From CAVPNY01 sp963706905 (GTDB taxonomy: Bacteria; Chloroflexota; Anaerolineae; Anaerolineales; UBA4823): a stretch of DNA of 64,000 bases. The stretch covers positions 682,001-746,000 of the forward strand of contig CAVPNY010000012.1 of the NCBI GenBank assembly GCA_963706905.1. The letters run 5' to 3'. The position numbers were made by a program, and so were the translations under genes. Positions 38,347 through 47,988 of the stretch are shown piece after piece. The notes under the pieces were generated by a model. That model saw only the letters and a program-made list of their open reading frames with translations, had not been told where the DNA came from and made no database searches. Position 1 is the first letter of the stretch. The number at the start of each line of letters is the position of its first letter.

Positions 38347-39123
38347 GTGACCGAAATTTCTATGATCCAGTTCAAGTCGGTGACCTACGCATATCCGAAC
38401 AGCGTCGTCATTTTCCAAGACTTTAACTGGTGTGTTGAGCACGGCGAGGCCTGGGCTGTTCTTGGGCCGTCCGGATGTGGAAAGACTACATTGCTCTACC
38501 TGTTAGCCGGTCTTAGATTCCCGACTGCCGGTAAGATTTTGATCGATGAGCAACCTCTAGAAAGACCTCGCCCACACACTGGTTTGATCTTACAAGAATA
38601 TGGGTTGCTCCCCTGGGCAACAGTGCGTCAGAATGCCGAGTTAGGTCTTCAAATCCGCTCATTCTATGGTCCTGATGGAAAACACGCCCCCAGTAATGAT
38701 CGACCAACAGGTGATGTTGAACCCTGGCTAAGCCGTCTGGGAATTCTCTCTCAAGCAGATAAGTACCCGGGGCAAATATCGGGAGGACAACGTCAGCGAA
38801 CGGCGATTGCTCGAACTCTAGCACTCCAACCCGATCTGCTCCTCATGGATGAGCCATTTTCATCCCTGGATGCCCCAACCAGGGAAAGCTTACAGAATCT
38901 GACCCTCGAATTGGTCGCAGAACAGAAGCTGACCACAGTAATCGTCACTCATGCTATCGAAGAAGCTGCGATCTTGGGGCATAAGATCCTTCTCCTCGGG
39001 CAGCCACCCAATACAATCACTCAAACCATCGATAACCCAAATTATGGGGAACCCGGATTTCGAGAAAGCGCAGAATACTCGACACTTTGCCGTGATTTAC
39101 GCAGCCGGATAGGTGGACAATGA
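38347..39123 (+). CDS. ABC transporter ATP-binding protein, SsuB/TauB type
   Basis: 258 residues. Walker A LGPSGCGKTTLL, Q-loop ILQEYGLLPWATVRQN, signature QISGGQRQRTAIARTLA, Walker B LLLMDEPFSSLDA and the switch histidine in VIVTHAIEEA. The frame starts at GTG 38347; ATG 38362 also fits. Its stop overlaps the permease start (ATGA at 39120). Confidence 0.95.
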   Translation: MTEISMIQFKSVTYAYPNSVVIFQDFNWCVEHGEAWAVLGPSGCGKTTLLYLLAGLRFPTAGKILIDEQPLERPRPHTGLILQEYGLLPWATVRQNAELGLQIRSFYGPDGKHAPSNDRPTGDVEPWLSRLGILSQADKYPGQISGGQRQRTAIARTLALQPDLLLMDEPFSSLDAPTRESLQNLTLELVAEQKLTTVIVTHAIEEAAILGHKILLLGQPPNTITQTIDNPNYGEPGFRESAEYSTLCRDLRSRIGGQ

Positions 39124-39861
39124 GACGGCGCGACTTATTAATCGCTGTTTTGGCTATTCTGGTTGTCTGGCAAGTTTTTGCGATGGTTGTCAACCGTCCA
39201 ATTCTTCCCACACCAATCGAGGTAGCGCAAGTCTTTTTTGTCGAATTGCAGACGCGGCATGCTCGACCATTTCTTAGCCAGCTTGTGGAGGGTTCTAGCC
39301 AGCACATTGCTCGCCATTGCCACAGCCGCTCCACTTGGGATAATCCTTGGTCAGTCAAAGCGAATGAACAGCTTGCTGGCGCCGGTTGTCTATCTGTTAT
39401 ATCCAATCCCTAAAGTAGTTCTGGTACCGATTGTTTTGTTGTTTCTAGGGATCGGTGATCTTCCAAAAATCGTGATCATCTACCTGATCCTTTTTTTTCA
39501 GATCCTGGTATTGGTGCGTGACCAGGCTGCTTCACTTCGTCCCGAGCTGATCATCAGCGTGAGCAGCCTCGGAGCTGGCCGGCGCGCACTATTCCGGTTT
39601 GTATATTTTCCAGCCAGTCTGCCAGCAATCCTGACTGCATTGCGCCAATCCGTCGGAACCGCTGTAGCTGTCCTCTACGTCGCTGAATTGTTCGCCACGC
39701 AGAAAGGATTGGGTTATTACATTTACCTCAACGGTAGTACCTTATTTAATTACCCTGCCATGTACGCCGGCGTGGTTGCAATGAGCTTGCTCGGGGTAGG
39801 TTTGTATTTTGCTGTCGATTGGCTTGAACACCGGTTGTGTAGCTGGCAGACTGCAGCCTGA
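39120..39861 (+). CDS. ABC transporter permease, SsuC type (frameshifted)
   Basis: The first frame (from ATG 39120) gives MRRRDLLIAVLAILVVWQVF and LPTPIEVAQVFFVELQT, the normal N-terminus of SsuC-like permeases. It then runs into nonsense, while the next frame gives MLDHFLASLWRVLASTLLAI, the EAA-like loop region (SSLGAGRRALFRFVYFPASLPAILTALRQSVG) and the remaining helices. Removing one G of 'CGGCATG' at about 39256-39258 restores QTRMLDHFL and a 246-residue protein of usual length. Third gene of the importer operon. Confidence 0.9.
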
Positions 39862-39890
39862 TCGACGTCAAAAATTGCACTATTTATCTC

Positions 39891-39899
39891 TGATATAAT
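39891..39899 (+). promoter_or_regulatory. Extended -10 promoter, possibly leaderless, of the UbiA gene
   Basis: TGATATAAT (TGA plus TATAAT at 39894-39899) ends six bases before the ATG at 39906. Transcription would start at or very near the A of the ATG, and no ribosome site can fit, so a leaderless message is suggested. Confidence 0.5.
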
Positions 39900-39905
39900 C
39901 GCCTC

Positions 39906-40769
39906 ATGAAGCCAGTTCGTGACTTCCTTGAGTTAATCAAGTTTGAACATACGGTTTTTGCCCTCCCTTTTGCCTACCTGGGTATGTTACTTGCTGCGGA
40001 AGGTTGGCCAACGTGGGAGCAATTCCTGTGGATAACCATCGCCATGGCTTCAGCCCGAACCCTGGCGATGGGTTTCAACCGCATTGCAGATCGTTGGATT
40101 GATTCCCGTAACCCACGCACCGCCAATCGTCCTCTGGTTAAGGGAACGATATCTCTCAAAACCGCATGGGCAGGCACCCTGCTGGCTGGTGGGATATTGG
40201 CTGTTGCTGCTTGGCAACTGGGTCCTTTCACCCTTCTTCTCCTTCCAGGAGCAATTCTTTTCTTAATCGGGTATTCATTCACCAAGCGATTTACCTGGAT
40301 GTCCCATTTTATTCTGGGCTTCACCGATGGCTTGGCACCAGTAGGTGCCTGGGCAGCCATTAGAGCTTCACTTTTCACTTACGAAGACTTGCCTGCCTGG
40401 ATCTTGCTCGGGGTTGTAACTTTCTGGATCGCTGGATTCGACCTGATTTATGCTTGCCAGGACATTGAGATAGATCGACAGGAGGGCTTGCAATCCATTC
40501 CTGCTCGGTTTGGGATATCAGTTGCGCTGAAACTTTCATCAATTAGCCACGTTATCACAGTCTTCTTATTAATAATTTTGGGATTATTCAGCGATCTGGG
40601 ATGGCCATATTGGATTGGCCTGGTGATCGTGACTTTATTATTGGTGTGGGAACATCGGATGGTACATCCCAATGATCTCACCAATATCGACATGGCTTTC
40701 TTTAATATTAATAGTTATATTAGTGTCACGTTATTTCTCGCCATTCTTATAGCAATCTATATAAAATAG
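39906..40769 (+). CDS. UbiA-family prenyltransferase (MqnP-like candidate)
   Basis: 287 residues with about eight membrane helices. It joins a polyprenyl chain to an aromatic acid. The two aspartate motifs are NRIADRWIDSRNPRTANRPL near residue 58 and YACQDIEIDRQEGLQSIPARFG near 183. Length and motifs fit 4-hydroxybenzoate-type or MqnP enzymes rather than haem O synthase. Together with the UbiD-family gene at 35786 it could serve the futalosine route to menaquinone; the mqnA-E genes are not visible, so this is inference. Confidence 0.9.
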   Translation: MKPVRDFLELIKFEHTVFALPFAYLGMLLAAEGWPTWEQFLWITIAMASARTLAMGFNRIADRWIDSRNPRTANRPLVKGTISLKTAWAGTLLAGGILAVAAWQLGPFTLLLLPGAILFLIGYSFTKRFTWMSHFILGFTDGLAPVGAWAAIRASLFTYEDLPAWILLGVVTFWIAGFDLIYACQDIEIDRQEGLQSIPARFGISVALKLSSISHVITVFLLIILGLFSDLGWPYWIGLVIVTLLLVWEHRMVHPNDLTNIDMAFFNINSYISVTLFLAILIAIYIK

Positions 40770-40834
40770 ATATATTGACTTAGAATGGTCGCTAAATATA
40801 TTCCCAGTGACACAACTATCCAAGGAATTACTTC

Positions 40835-42019
40835 ATGCATTTTCTTTTTTCATTGATCAGCTTGCTATTTATCGGGGTTTTCCTAAGCCCAAAACAATCC
40901 ACCGCGTCTCAAGAGATTAACACTCCCGTTGAGAACAATGCCGGTGAAGTCCTCTGCCAGCCAAGTCAGTACCAGAGAACTCCCGAGGATTGCGCTCGTT
41001 TGGGTCCAACCGCTTACCAGGCACGCATAGCAAAGTTGGGTATTGCTTTTCCATTAAAAACTGTCGAAGGTCAGGCGCCCGACCCTACATTAACATACGT
41101 AGACATACGCTACGGCGAAGTTGTTCATCATAATGCGCCGGTGTATGCTTCCCTAGAGGATGCAGTGAAGAAGGGGCAGGTTATCCGGCGAATCGAGTCT
41201 GCTTACAGCTTCATTTCCTATACGGAAGATGCAGTTGTGGATGGTAAACGCTTTTATATGGTTGATTCAGGTGGTTGGATGACTGCCAATGATATATCAC
41301 GGATCGGAACACCGTCTCTTTTCCAAGGTCTGGTATTCAGCAAGACTCCAACACGCCCTTTTGGATGGATTTATTATCAGATTGAATCCAAACGCACGCC
41401 AGGACTGGAAAAGAGTGATTACACCGGGCACCAGTATTATCGCTATCAAGTCGTCCCCATTTACTCATCAGAGGTAATCGATGGAGTGGAATGGTACATG
41501 ATCGGTCCAGATGAGTGGATTCCCGAGAAGCAAGACTATTTGCGGCTCATAGGTAGAGTTTTACCGAACACAACCCCCCCAGAAGGTGTAGATAACGGGC
41601 GCTGGATTGAGGTAAATTTATATGACCAAACCATCGCAGTATACGATCAATCCGAGCTCGTTTACGCATCCGTAATTGCCAGCGGGATTGAGCCATTCTG
41701 GACTCGCCCTGGTCTATTCCAGGTCTACCAAAAATTTAATGCGACTATGATGCGGGGGTCATTCGAGACGGATCATTCTGATGCGTACTACCTCGAAGAC
41801 GTCCCCTGGACATTATATTATGACAAAGCCAGAGCTTTACACGGCGCTTATTGGCACAATAGCTTTGGATCGCCGCGTTCGCATGGCTGCGTCAATCTCT
41901 CAGTTGGTGACGCGCGCTGGATCTACGACTGGGCTAAAGAAGGTGATTGGGTTTATGTTTGGGACCCATCAGGTACCACACCAACGGACCCAGCTTTATA
42001 CGGAGATGGGGGAGCATAA
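40835..42019 (+). CDS. L,D-transpeptidase (YkuD) with N-terminal SH3-like repeats
   Basis: 394 residues. A signal peptide ends near residue 25. Residues about 90-255 contain repeated beta-rich segments (VDIRYGEVVHHNAPVYASLEDA..., FYMVDSGGWMTANDIS..., WYMIGPDEWIPEKQDYL) that look like SH3-type wall-binding modules. The YkuD domain (about 260-380) has IEVNLYDQTIAVYDQ and the catalytic HGAYWHNSFGSPRSHGCVNL with His and Cys. It forms 3-3 or lipoprotein crosslinks in peptidoglycan. The S41 protease gene starts two bases after its stop. Confidence 0.94.
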   Translation: MHFLFSLISLLFIGVFLSPKQSTASQEINTPVENNAGEVLCQPSQYQRTPEDCARLGPTAYQARIAKLGIAFPLKTVEGQAPDPTLTYVDIRYGEVVHHNAPVYASLEDAVKKGQVIRRIESAYSFISYTEDAVVDGKRFYMVDSGGWMTANDISRIGTPSLFQGLVFSKTPTRPFGWIYYQIESKRTPGLEKSDYTGHQYYRYQVVPIYSSEVIDGVEWYMIGPDEWIPEKQDYLRLIGRVLPNTTPPEGVDNGRWIEVNLYDQTIAVYDQSELVYASVIASGIEPFWTRPGLFQVYQKFNATMMRGSFETDHSDAYYLEDVPWTLYYDKARALHGAYWHNSFGSPRSHGCVNLSVGDARWIYDWAKEGDWVYVWDPSGTTPTDPALYGDGGA

Positions 42020-42020
42020 A

Positions 42021-43421
42021 TTGACAAGCCGGTCAAAATCAATTCCGATCTCTTTATTCAAAAAGACTCTACTGCTTATTCCTTTTATCATGATGGGGAT
42101 TTCCTGCCAAACTGTCAACCAGCTTTGGCAGGGAACACCCATAATCCAGCCAAGTCCCACTCTAACACTCACCATCACTGCCTCAGCGACTACTGTCCCG
42201 ACAAGCACACTAACACCAACTAACTCTCCTACTCCTACTGCAACAATCACCCCCACGCCTACCATCGTCATCACCCAATCTGCCCAACAACTTGAAATTT
42301 TTGATGAGTTATGGCAAATCGTTCGAGATGAATATCTCTATCCAGATTTCAACGGTTTAGATTGGAATGCTATTCGGGATGATTATCGCTCACAAATTGA
42401 AGCGGGAATGACCGATGACGATTTCTATCTGGCAATGGATGAGATGATATCAAGGCTTGGAGATGACCATTCTGTATTCCTTAATCCAGTGGAAGCACGT
42501 GAGGAAGATGCCATATACGCAGGCAATAGTGATTACGTAGGTATCGGGGTCTTGGTGAGCTCCATACCAGAGCGAGATCGAGCAGTTATCTTGACGGTGT
42601 TTCCTGGAAGCCCTGCATTTGAGGCAGGATTACAACCCAGAGATAGCATCCTAACTGTGGACGGCGAACCGATACTTGATGAAGACGGTTTTCTACGCGA
42701 TATTCTGCGCGGGCCAGAAGGGAGTCAGGTGACATTGTCTGTTCAGACACCTGGCGGAGATCCTCGCCAGGAGCAAATAACTCGACGCAAGATTAGCGGT
42801 GCTGTGCCAGTCCCAAACAAAGTGTTGAGCTCACCATCTGGGAAACGCATTGGTTATATACTTTTGGTTACATTTAATGATGGGACGATAGACGACCAGA
42901 TAGGTAAAGTATTAAACGAGATGACCTCGCAGAGTCCCCTGGATGAACTCATCATCGATAACCGGCAAAATTCAGGTGGGGCTGATACGATTTTGCGAGG
43001 TGTTTTAGGATATTTCACATCCGGTTCGTTAGGCTACTTCATTAGCCGCGAAACAGAAAGACCGTTGCAGGTAGACCAACTCGATATTAATGGCTCTCAA
43101 CAATTGCCGCTGGTCGTCCTAGTCGGCCCCGGCACTGCCAGTTATGGAGAAGTCTTCTCAGGTGTTCTAAAGGATGTGAGTAGAGCTTACCTGATTGGTG
43201 AAACAACAGATGGCAATGTGGAAACACTCTGGGGGTATGACTTCGATGATGGTTCGCGTGCCTGGCTGGCGCATGAGTCATTTCGCCCCATCAATCACCA
43301 AAAAGATAACTGGGAGGAATCCGGCATTATCCCGGACCAGACGGTAATAGCTGGTTGGGATGAGTATTCTCTGGACAACGATCCAGTTGTGCAGGCGGCA
43401 TTGGAATACTTTGGCCAATGA
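42021..43421 (+). CDS. S41-family C-terminal processing peptidase-like lipoprotein
   Basis: About 466 residues from TTG 42021, which is preceded by GGGGGAG; the longer frame into the upstream gene is spurious. A signal with lipobox (MMGISC) leads to a Thr-Pro linker, an N-terminal helical part, a PDZ domain (VGIGVLVSSIPERDRAVILTVF...GSPAFEAGLQPRDSILTVDG) and the S41 core. The nucleophile serine is in GPGTASYGEVFSG. The usual catalytic lysine position reads ETTDGN, with Asn instead of Lys, so the dyad may be altered. It is co-transcribed with the L,D-transpeptidase, suggesting a wall-remodelling role. Confidence 0.88.
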   Translation: MTSRSKSIPISLFKKTLLLIPFIMMGISCQTVNQLWQGTPIIQPSPTLTLTITASATTVPTSTLTPTNSPTPTATITPTPTIVITQSAQQLEIFDELWQIVRDEYLYPDFNGLDWNAIRDDYRSQIEAGMTDDDFYLAMDEMISRLGDDHSVFLNPVEAREEDAIYAGNSDYVGIGVLVSSIPERDRAVILTVFPGSPAFEAGLQPRDSILTVDGEPILDEDGFLRDILRGPEGSQVTLSVQTPGGDPRQEQITRRKISGAVPVPNKVLSSPSGKRIGYILLVTFNDGTIDDQIGKVLNEMTSQSPLDELIIDNRQNSGGADTILRGVLGYFTSGSLGYFISRETERPLQVDQLDINGSQQLPLVVLVGPGTASYGEVFSGVLKDVSRAYLIGETTDGNVETLWGYDFDDGSRAWLAHESFRPINHQKDNWEESGIIPDQTVIAGWDEYSLDNDPVVQAALEYFGQ

Positions 43422-43547
43422 GGTTATTCCTGAATAGATCAAGGATTTGCACCGCCAATATGACCATAGTAAACTTCCCAGTGGGTTTTCAGGATATCAT
43501 CCACGACAGCAATCAAACCTGTCCACCAATTCAGCGAAGAGGAATCC

Positions 43548-45555
43548 GTGCTCACATTACCTGAGAAAATCATCTTCATCCTCGCAGTTATCGCCTCTCT
43601 GTACACAGCCAGCCGGGTGGCGTTGCGGATCATTCGTACTATCCAACGCGGCCAGGGAAAAGTGGATTTTGGCGTCATTCCTGGACGATTAATATCTGTT
43701 ATTTCCAAGACGCTCACATTCCAACCGGTCTTTCGTTTTCGGTTTTGGCCGAGTTTATTCCATGCATTTGTTGGATGGGCTTTCATCTTCTATGTCCTGG
43801 TAAACCTGGGGGATGTCCTTGAAGCGTACATCCCCAACTTTGAATTTCTTGGCACCGCATCCATCGGAGATATTTACAGGCTGATTGCTGATGTGCTCAG
43901 TGTAGCTGCTTTATCTGGCATGGTGGCTCTAATCATTCGCCGGTTCATACTCAAACCTTCTACCCTAACAACTCGCAAGGATGTTTTGTTATCACCCTAA
44001 AGCGCGAGCTGGCATTTTGCGCGACTCGGCCATTGTCAGTGCCTTCATCATAATCCATGTAGGGGCACGCTTTGTCGGGCAGTCCTTCGAAATCGCGTCG
44101 ACCGAACCCGATCCCTGGCAGCCTTTCGCCACTGCTCTAGCAAATTTATGGGCGAATATCCCCCCGGCAAGTGTGGAGATCGGAATACATCTATGTTTTT
44201 GGCTTGCCTTGGGCACTATTCTTCTTTTTATCCCTTACTTTCTCATTTCAAAACATATCCACCTTTTCTTCGCACCCCTGAATTTCCTGCTGAAGCCACA
44301 GCGCCGCTCGATGGGAGAATTATCAAAACTTAACTTCGATGACGAAAGCATTGAACAATTCGGCGCCACCCGAATCGAGGATTTAGAGTGGTCGCTGATC
44401 ATGGATTCTTATGCATGCATCATGTGCTACCGTTGTCAAGAAGTTTGCCCAGCCTATAACACAGGTAAAGTCCTCTCCCCGGCGGCTTTAGAGATTAACA
44501 AAAGATATTTCCTAAACTCTGAGGGAAGTCACCTGGCTAAAGGTGCAGTTAGCCCGCAACCTCTCACCGAATTTGCAATCCCTACAGAAGCTGTATGGGC
44601 TTGTACCGCCTGTGGAGCCTGCGTCGATATTTGCCCGGTAGGAAATGAACCAATGCGGGATATCTTAAATATCCGTCGAGCCTTAGTCTTGATGGATAAT
44701 GATTTTCCTGAACAACTTCAAACGGCATTTCGTGGCATGGAGCGCACCCTCAATCCATGGAACATCTCACCCACAGAAAGGCTGAAATGGGCGGAAGGAT
44801 TAAATCTCACAACGATTGAAGACAATCCTGATCCTGAGATTTTATGGTGGGTTGGCTGCGCACCTGCGACGGATGCACGCGCTCAGAAAACAGCCCGGGC
44901 ATTCGCAGAGATTCTCAATACAGCCGGAGTCAATTTCGCCGTACTAGGCCAAATGGAACAATGCACCGGAGATTCAGCTCGCCGGGCAGGCAACGAATTC
45001 TTATTTAATGAAATGGCCTCAGCCAATGTTGAACTGCTCAATGAAATCGCTCCGAAACGTATCGTCACCACCTGCCCTCATTGTCTCCATACTCTGGCTA
45101 ATGAATATCCTGCTTTTGGTGGGAATTACACTGTAATACACCATTCCCAGCTACTCAACGAGTTGGTAACTTCCGGGCGATTGAAACTCAACTCGGAGGC
45201 GGACCATAAAGTCACTTTCCATGATCCGTGTTACCTTGGCCGCCAGAATGATATCCTTATCGATCCCCGCCATGTTATTGAGAGTACCCATGCCAATTTG
45301 ATCGAACTCAACCGCTCAAGCAAGAAGTCATTCTGTTGCGGAGCAGGCGGCGCGCAGATGTGGAAGGAAGAGGAAGAAGGCGTAGAACGCGTGAGTGCCA
45401 ATCGGTTTCGCGAAGCACAATCCAGTGGTGCAGACACTCTTGCGGTCGGATGTCCGTTCTGTATGATCATGCTCAGTGACGCCAAGAAAGACGCTGGCAG
45501 TGATATGCAAGTTCTGGATATTGCTGAAATCGTCTTCGACAAACTCGAAAAGTAA
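43548..45555 (+). CDS. Membrane Fe-S oxidoreductase, HdrD/GlpC-like with cytochrome-b-like domain (frameshifted)
   Basis: The N-terminal part has several helices with histidines resembling NarI/HdrE-type cytochrome b (FRFRFWPSLFHAFVGWAFIF). The C-terminal part has two 4Fe-4S motifs, CIMCYRCQEVCP and CTACGACVDICP, then CCG-type domains ending FHDPCYLGRQND and FCCGAGGAQMW. The frame stops at 44000 after LLSP and continues in the next frame from KARAGIL. One extra C in CCC at about 43994-43998 explains it. The joined protein has 668 residues. Start GTG 43548 follows AGAGGA. Its stop directly abuts the E1 gene, so it may pass electrons between the dehydrogenase or its substrates and menaquinone. 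Confidence 0.88.
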
Positions 45556-47967
45556 ATGCTTGAACAATCAATAATTCGCCAACAAGAACTTACTCGAGAA
45601 GAGATCCTGCAGGATTACCGGCTGGCATTTCAGAGCAGGCAAGTCAGCCTGGTTGGGCGCAGGGAGGTAATGGGTGGAAAGGCCAAGTTTGGTATTTTTG
45701 GCGATGGCAAGGAATTAGTCCAGATTGCCATAGCAAAGGTGTTTTGCAAGGGAGATTTCCGCTCAGGCTACTACCGTGATCAAACATTCATGTTTGCTAT
45801 TGGTGCAACAAGCTATCAGGAGTTCTTTTCTCAACTTTATGCCAACCCCGATGTAAAAGCTGACCCAGCAACTGCTGGACGGGCGATGAACGGTCATTTC
45901 GCCACACGCAGCCTTAATCCCGATGGTAGTTGGAAGAATCTAATTGACATCGAAAACTCATCAGCGGATGTTTCCCCAACCGGCTCTCAAATGCCTCGAC
46001 TGGTTGGCCTGGCTTACGCTTCCCGTCTCTACAGAGAGATCCCTGATCTCCATGAGCTAACACAATTTTCTGACAACGGGAATGAAATCGCTTTTGGGAC
46101 CATTGGTAACGCAACCACCGCGGAAGGGATGTTTTGGGAAGCCATCAACGCTATTGGCGTGTTGCGTGCACCAGCCTTAATCTCGATCTACGATGACGGT
46201 TATGGGATCTCTGTTTCGAATGAGTACCAGATAGCCAAGCAAAATCTATCCGAACTGTTGCAAGGTTTTGGCCGCAAGCCAGGTACCGGAGAAGGATTCG
46301 ACCTGTATTCCGTCCAAGGCTGGGATTACCCAGCATTAATCAAAACCTACCGCGTTGCCGCAGAAAATGTTCGCAAAGAACATATCCCAGCTATCGTGCA
46401 TGTTAATGAACTATCTCAACCTCTTGGTCACTCCACGAGTGGAAGTCATGAAAGATACAAATCAAAAGAACGGATGAGGTGGGAACAGGACTACGATTGC
46501 CTGAGAAAGTTCCGACAGTGGATTATCGATAACAGTCACTCAGATGACGAAGAACTGGGGCTTTTGGAAGCGGAGGATCAAAATCTGATCGATGAAAGCC
46601 GCAAGAAAGCCTGGGATGATTATTTTTCTCCCATCCAAAGAGAGCGAGAGCAAGTCATAACATCGATCGACCAACTGGTAGGCTCTTCACACCATACTGA
46701 CGAATTGATCAGTGTAAAATCCGAGCTAAGCACCATTCCAAACCCTTACCACCGAGACATTCTTGCTTCTGTCCATCGAGTGCTACTAATAACTCGAAAT
46801 GAAGATTTGCCTGGACGGATCAGTTTACTCAAATGGAAACATCAACAAGAGTTAATAAACGAAGAGCGGTATAGCTCACATCTATTCTCGCAATCTTCTG
46901 AATCACCCGATCAGATTTCCCTGGTGCCTCCGATCTATTCCGAAAAGTCACTTTCACTCCACGGTCACGAGATCCTCAACGCCTGTTTTGATGCTGCCCT
47001 GGCACGCGATCCGCGCGTGCTGGCTTTTGGGGAAGATGTTGGGAAATTGGGCGATGTGAATCAAGGTTTTCGCGGACTGCAAGCGAAATATGGAGATCTA
47101 CGGGTGACCGATACGGGTATCCGTGAAACAACAATTATAGGTCAGGCAATCGGCCTGGCTCTCCGTGGCTTAAGGCCGATTGCAGAAATTCAATACTTGG
47201 ATTATATCCTGTACGCATTACAGATTATGTCAGATGATCTGGCAACGCTCCATTGGCGTACTAGAGGCGGGCAGAAAGCACCTGTAATCATCCGCACGCG
47301 TGGTCACCGATTGGAGGGTATCTGGCATTCAGGTTCCTTAATGGCAGGCATCATCCACCTGATTCGCGGCGTGCATGTACTCGTTCCTCGGAATATGACA
47401 CAAGCGGCTGGATTTTATAACACCCTTCTCCGTTCCGATGATCCTGCGTTAGTTGTCGAAGTCCTGAACGCCTACAGAAATAAAGAACGCTTGCCAGATA
47501 ATATTGGTGAATTCACAATTCCTCTGGGAGTGCCAGAAATTCTACGTCCAGGATCTGATATCAGCATCGTCACTTACGGAGCTTGCTGCCGAATCGTCCT
47601 GGAAGCCACCAAATTGCTGAGTCAGGTCGGGATTGAAGCTGAGGTCATCGATGTACAAACCTTACTTCCGTTCGATAAAGAAGGTCGGATTCTCGAATCT
47701 ATAAAAAAGACCAGTCGTGTTCTATTTGTGGATGAAGATGTACCCGGTGGAACAACCGCCTATATGCTCCAGGAAGTGATTGAAAACCAAGGAGGATATT
47801 ACTGGTTGGACTCACTGCCTCAGACGCTTTCTGGAAAGCCTCACAGACCAGCTTATGGCTCAGATGGAGATTATTGGTCAAAACCTAATGTCGAGCAAAT
47901 CTTCGACAAAGTATATGAGATTCTCAACGAAGTTGAGCCTGCGAAATTTCCAATCTTTTTCAAGTGA
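45556..47967 (+). CDS. 2-oxoacid dehydrogenase E1, alpha and beta fused
   Basis: 803 residues. Residues 1-430 are E1 alpha-like, about 465-803 E1 beta-like (HEILNACFDAALARDPRVLAFGEDVGKLGDVNQGF ... RTRGGQKAPVIIRTRG). It decarboxylates a 2-oxo acid with thiamine diphosphate and acylates the E2 lipoyl arm. The thiamine motif is unusual: GNATTAEG (residues 184-191) replaces GDGA..EG, and IYDDGYGISV replaces NNGYAIS. DDGYGIS is, to my knowledge, found in related fused enzymes, but Asn185 in place of Asp, a magnesium ligand, is notable. Substrate is likely branched-chain 2-oxo acids or pyruvate. Followed by E2 after 21 bases. Confidence 0.92.
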   Translation: MLEQSIIRQQELTREEILQDYRLAFQSRQVSLVGRREVMGGKAKFGIFGDGKELVQIAIAKVFCKGDFRSGYYRDQTFMFAIGATSYQEFFSQLYANPDVKADPATAGRAMNGHFATRSLNPDGSWKNLIDIENSSADVSPTGSQMPRLVGLAYASRLYREIPDLHELTQFSDNGNEIAFGTIGNATTAEGMFWEAINAIGVLRAPALISIYDDGYGISVSNEYQIAKQNLSELLQGFGRKPGTGEGFDLYSVQGWDYPALIKTYRVAAENVRKEHIPAIVHVNELSQPLGHSTSGSHERYKSKERMRWEQDYDCLRKFRQWIIDNSHSDDEELGLLEAEDQNLIDESRKKAWDDYFSPIQREREQVITSIDQLVGSSHHTDELISVKSELSTIPNPYHRDILASVHRVLLITRNEDLPGRISLLKWKHQQELINEERYSSHLFSQSSESPDQISLVPPIYSEKSLSLHGHEILNACFDAALARDPRVLAFGEDVGKLGDVNQGFRGLQAKYGDLRVTDTGIRETTIIGQAIGLALRGLRPIAEIQYLDYILYALQIMSDDLATLHWRTRGGQKAPVIIRTRGHRLEGIWHSGSLMAGIIHLIRGVHVLVPRNMTQAAGFYNTLLRSDDPALVVEVLNAYRNKERLPDNIGEFTIPLGVPEILRPGSDISIVTYGACCRIVLEATKLLSQVGIEAEVIDVQTLLPFDKEGRILESIKKTSRVLFVDEDVPGGTTAYMLQEVIENQGGYYWLDSLPQTLSGKPHRPAYGSDGDYWSKPNVEQIFDKVYEILNEVEPAKFPIFFK

Positions 47968-47988
47968 TAGCAACCTTTCGGAGGAATA

